Source: JBMNNU01 sp050942695 (lineage in GTDB: Bacteria; Chloroflexota; UBA6077). From it: DNA of 6,764 nucleotides. Positions 5,339 through 6,764 of the stretch are shown here, one piece after another. The notes beneath the pieces were generated by a model. The model did not search any database and was not told the DNA's origin. It was given only the letters and a program-made list of their open reading frames with translations. Numbering within the stretch: position 1 is the first letter of the stretch; every line of letters starts with the position of its first letter. The stretch is from NCBI GenBank assembly GCA_050942695.1, contig JBMNNU010000178.1:1-6764 (forward strand), given 5' to 3'. Both the position numbers and the translations under genes were made by a program.

Positions 5339-5581
5339 CCGCCCTTTGGTAATTCTTCTCGAAAGGGCGATAAACAGAAATGCGCCCCCCAAGGATGGCA
5401 ATATACTCACAGGGTCTGGGTCTAGCACTGGGGTTTGTATTAGAGTGATAACTAACCATCCACCAATGATGGCGCCTACAATCCCCACAATGACATCTTC
5501 AAGAATGCCGTACCCCCGGATCGTTAAGCTCGTCAGCAAACCGATAATCAGTCCTGATAGAGCCCAAAAAACGATAGTCAT
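5327..5581 (-). CDS. GlsB/YeaQ/YmgE-type small membrane protein (transglycosylase-associated family)
   Basis: 84 aa, usual length for the family. Three hydrophobic segments are visible: about 3-20, 28-48 and 60-76. The middle one, DVIVGIVGAIIGGWL (29-43), carries the glycine-spaced signature of the family, and the first has the usual WxxxGLIxG pattern. Members are small inner-membrane proteins named transglycosylase-associated for historical reasons and often stress-induced; their molecular role is not established. The ATG at 5579-5581 has only a weak ribosome site (GAG about 3 nt upstream), which is odd for a short gene. A sigma-54-type promoter candidate lies at 5675-5690, and two small hairpins fall in the predicted leader. 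It is followed 63 bp later by the PBP gene, so the two may act in the same envelope response. Confidence 0.85.
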   Translation of the reverse strand: MTIVFWALSGLIIGLLTSLTIRGYGILEDVIVGIVGAIIGGWLVITLIQTPVLDPDPVSILPSLGGAFLFIALSRRITKGRTVI

Positions 5582-5604
5582 TACTCAGGTAGCCCGTTCC
5601 GATA

Positions 5605-5648
5605 GCATCTCTACAGGATGCCCACCCGATCATGTTCAATCAGGGTGG
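5605..5648 (-). promoter_or_regulatory. Two small hairpins in the predicted leader of the GlsB/YeaQ gene
   Basis: In minus-strand RNA, CCACCC pairs with GGGTGG (5648-5643 with 5627-5622), then three more pairs after a one-base bulge, closing an 8-nt loop. It is directly followed by GCATC/GATGC (5621-5617 with 5609-5605). If transcription starts near 5664, both lie in the 5' leader and could affect mRNA stability or translation. As DNA they could instead be an operator between the divergent genes. Confidence 0.35.
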
Positions 5649-5674
5649 ATCAGCTATTGTGATTGATGGAGAGA

Positions 5675-5690
5675 AGCAAGGGTCATGCCT
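5675..5690 (-). promoter_or_regulatory. Sigma-54 (-24/-12) promoter candidate for the GlsB/YeaQ-type gene
   Basis: The minus strand reads AGGCATGACCCTTGCT, matching TGGCACG-N4-TTGCW at 5 of 7 and 5 of 5 bases with exact GG-N10-GC spacing (5689-5688 and 5677-5676). The predicted start near 5664 leaves a leader of about 80 nt. Its upstream end abuts and overlaps the divergent extended -10 of the threonine aldolase gene at 5690-5698, so the two promoters may exclude each other. Confidence 0.6.
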
Positions 5691-5698
5691 GGTATAAT
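5690..5698 (+). promoter_or_regulatory. Extended -10 promoter (TGGTATAAT) of the threonine aldolase gene
   Basis: TGG directly precedes a perfect TATAAT (5693-5698), the extended -10 pattern TGn-TATAAT, which can work without a good -35. No proper -35 is found at 16-18 bp spacing. The predicted start near 5705 gives a leader of about 22 nt containing the AGGAG site. Confidence 0.65.
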
Positions 5699-5716
5699 TC
5701 CGTCACTACCTATATT

Positions 5717-5721
5717 AGGAG
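5717..5721 (+). promoter_or_regulatory. Ribosome binding site AGGAG of the threonine aldolase gene
   Basis: AGGAG lies 5 nt before the ATG at 5727-5729. This favours that start over the second ATG at 5733-5735, which would be 11 nt away. Confidence 0.75.
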
Positions 5722-5726
5722 TAGAG

Positions 5727-6764
5727 ATGAAGATGTCCGTTTTCATCGATCTTCGCAGCGATACCGTTACCCATCCTACGCCCAAGATGCGAGATGCTAT
5801 GAGCCGGGCGGATGTTGGCGATGACGTTTACGGGGAAGACCCTACGGTCAATCGTCTGCAAGAGTTGGCAGCAAATATGCTTGGCAAAGAGGCTGCTCTG
5901 TTTACAGCCAGCGGCACCATGAGCAACTTGGTTGCCGTTCTCACCCACTGTGGGAGGGGGGACGAGATGATCCTTGGGGATCAAGCCCATATCCTTCAGT
6001 ACGAGGTGGGTGGGTCTTCGGCTCTAGGCGGTGTGCATGTTAGAGCTGTCCCCAATCGCCAAGGAGCGCTGGACCCTGCCGATGTCGAAGCAGCGATCCG
6101 GGGTGCGAACGTGCACTTTCCACGAACTCGGCTGGTCTGCCTCGAGAACACCCACAACCGTTGTGGCGGTACCGTGTTGTCTGTCGAACAGGTGGAGGCT
6201 GTCGCAGCAGTAGCCCATAGCCGAGGAGCCAAGGTCCACATGGATGGCGCCAGGCTGTTTAACGCAGCGGTCGCCCTGGGAGTAGAAGCTCGGGATATCG
6301 TGCGAGAGTGCGACTCTGTGAACGTTTGTCTCAGCAAAGGGCTGTGCGCGCCGGTGGGCTCGTTGCTGTTGGGTACTAAGGAGTACATCGACGAGGCGCG
6401 ACGCTACCGCAAGATGGTTGGCGGAGGGATGCGGCAAGCGGGCATCCTGGCTGCAGCCGGGATTGTGGCGCTGGAGGAGATGGTGGATCGACTCGCCGAG
6501 GATCACGCCAATGCTAGAGTGTTAGCCGAGGGTGTCGCGGAGATCCCCGGCCTAAAAGTGGACCTCAGCACGGTTCAAACCAACATCGTAATGGTGGATG
6601 TCGAGCGTGAGGGGTTAACAGGGGGTGATTTCACAGCTCGGATGAAGGAGCGGGGCGTACTGGTTTCCTATACTGGGGGCGGAAATCGTGTGCGTTTGGT
6701 GACCCATTGGGGCATCACCCGTGAAGATGTGGAGAAGGCTATTCTCGCCACCTCGCAAGTGATG
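5727..6764 (+). CDS. ltaE: Low-specificity L-threonine aldolase (PLP enzyme), no stop codon in window
   Basis: 346 codons are present and the frame runs off the right edge; since family members are about 340-350 aa, the gene is nearly complete. The enzyme splits L-threonine or L-allo-threonine to glycine and acetaldehyde with pyridoxal phosphate in the cytoplasm. Visible fold-type I aldolase motifs are IDLRSDTVTHPTPKMRDAM at the N-terminus, DDVYGEDPTVNRLQ (32-45), the SGTMSNL phosphate-binding loop (62-68), DQAHI with H87, ENTHN (140-144), HMDGARLFNA with PLP-ring-binding D173 and R176, and the Schiff-base K204 in CLSKGLCAPVGS. All key residues are present. Stereospecificity cannot be read reliably, so low-specificity is assigned by family resemblance. 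It is transcribed away from the envelope genes from an extended -10 promoter and seems metabolically unrelated to them. Confidence 0.95.
   Translation, partial: MKMSVFIDLRSDTVTHPTPKMRDAMSRADVGDDVYGEDPTVNRLQELAANMLGKEAALFTASGTMSNLVAVLTHCGRGDEMILGDQAHILQYEVGGSSALGGVHVRAVPNRQGALDPADVEAAIRGANVHFPRTRLVCLENTHNRCGGTVLSVEQVEAVAAVAHSRGAKVHMDGARLFNAAVALGVEARDIVRECDSVNVCLSKGLCAPVGSLLLGTKEYIDEARRYRKMVGGGMRQAGILAAAGIVALEEMVDRLAEDHANARVLAEGVAEIPGLKVDLSTVQTNIVMVDVEREGLTGGDFTARMKERGVLVSYTGGGNRVRLVTHWGITREDVEKAILATSQVM

Noticed and set aside
5922..5937. Fifth minus-strand GGCA-N6-TTGC match (CGGCAACCAAGTTGCT) inside the threonine aldolase gene
   Set aside because: It is intragenic, antisense to ltaE and about 340 bp from the nearest minus-strand start, and the conserved codons explain its sequence. 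I treat it as background, and it shows that the motif alone is not proof.
5996..6506. Long open frames antisense to the threonine aldolase gene
   Set aside because: They lack ribosome sites and recognisable protein features, and the plus-strand frame encodes a clear enzyme with all motifs intact.

Overview
The window carries six protein genes: five read leftward (minus strand), and one read rightward at the right end that leaves the window. From left to right they are a small single-pass membrane protein of unknown function, an NtrC-type sigma-54 response regulator, a family-4-like uracil-DNA glycosylase, a class A penicillin-binding protein, a GlsB/YeaQ-type small membrane protein, and (plus strand) a low-specificity L-threonine aldolase. 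The GC content is moderate. The PBP has a short basic cytoplasmic tail, one membrane anchor, a CxnC element after the transpeptidase domain and a Thr/Pro-rich end. Together with the neighbouring glycosylase this reminds me of Chloroflexota, but that is a weak inference from protein style only. No rRNA, tRNA, insertion sequence or CRISPR array was seen.

The most interesting signal is in the intergenic DNA. The eight fixed bases GGCA-N6-TTGC (the core of a sigma-54 -24/-12 promoter, with the exact GG-N10-GC spacing) occur five times in my manual scan of both strands, all on the minus strand. Four of the five lie just upstream of minus-strand genes and point into them: the small membrane protein (429-444), the regulator itself (1893-1908), the PBP (5305-5320) and the GlsB/YeaQ protein (5675-5690). 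About 0.2 occurrences would be expected by chance. Since a sigma-54 activator is encoded in the middle of the group, the simplest reading is a local sigma-54 regulon for the cell envelope: a response regulator controlling a peptidoglycan synthase and two small membrane proteins, and possibly itself. The glycosylase gene has no such site and lies 68 bp behind the PBP gene, so it is probably co-transcribed. The divergent threonine aldolase has an extended -10 promoter that overlaps the -24 element of the GlsB/YeaQ promoter.

Other structure: a 22-bp hairpin just after the small gene at the left edge is fully paired only in minus-strand RNA. A 23-bp perfect dyad straddles the regulator stop codon next to a sigma-54 promoter. 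Degenerate 7-bp tandem repeats occur in opposite orientation on either side of the glycosylase 3' end, and one of these arrays encodes its C-terminal tail. The glycosylase has lost three of the four cysteines that hold the 4Fe-4S cluster in family 4. The regulator has GSFTGA in place of GAFTGA and an unusually acidic recognition helix. Intergenic stretches are all shorter than 300 bp; the longest (1821-2078) holds two promoter candidates and heptad repeats, and its 1960-2078 part shows nothing I can name.
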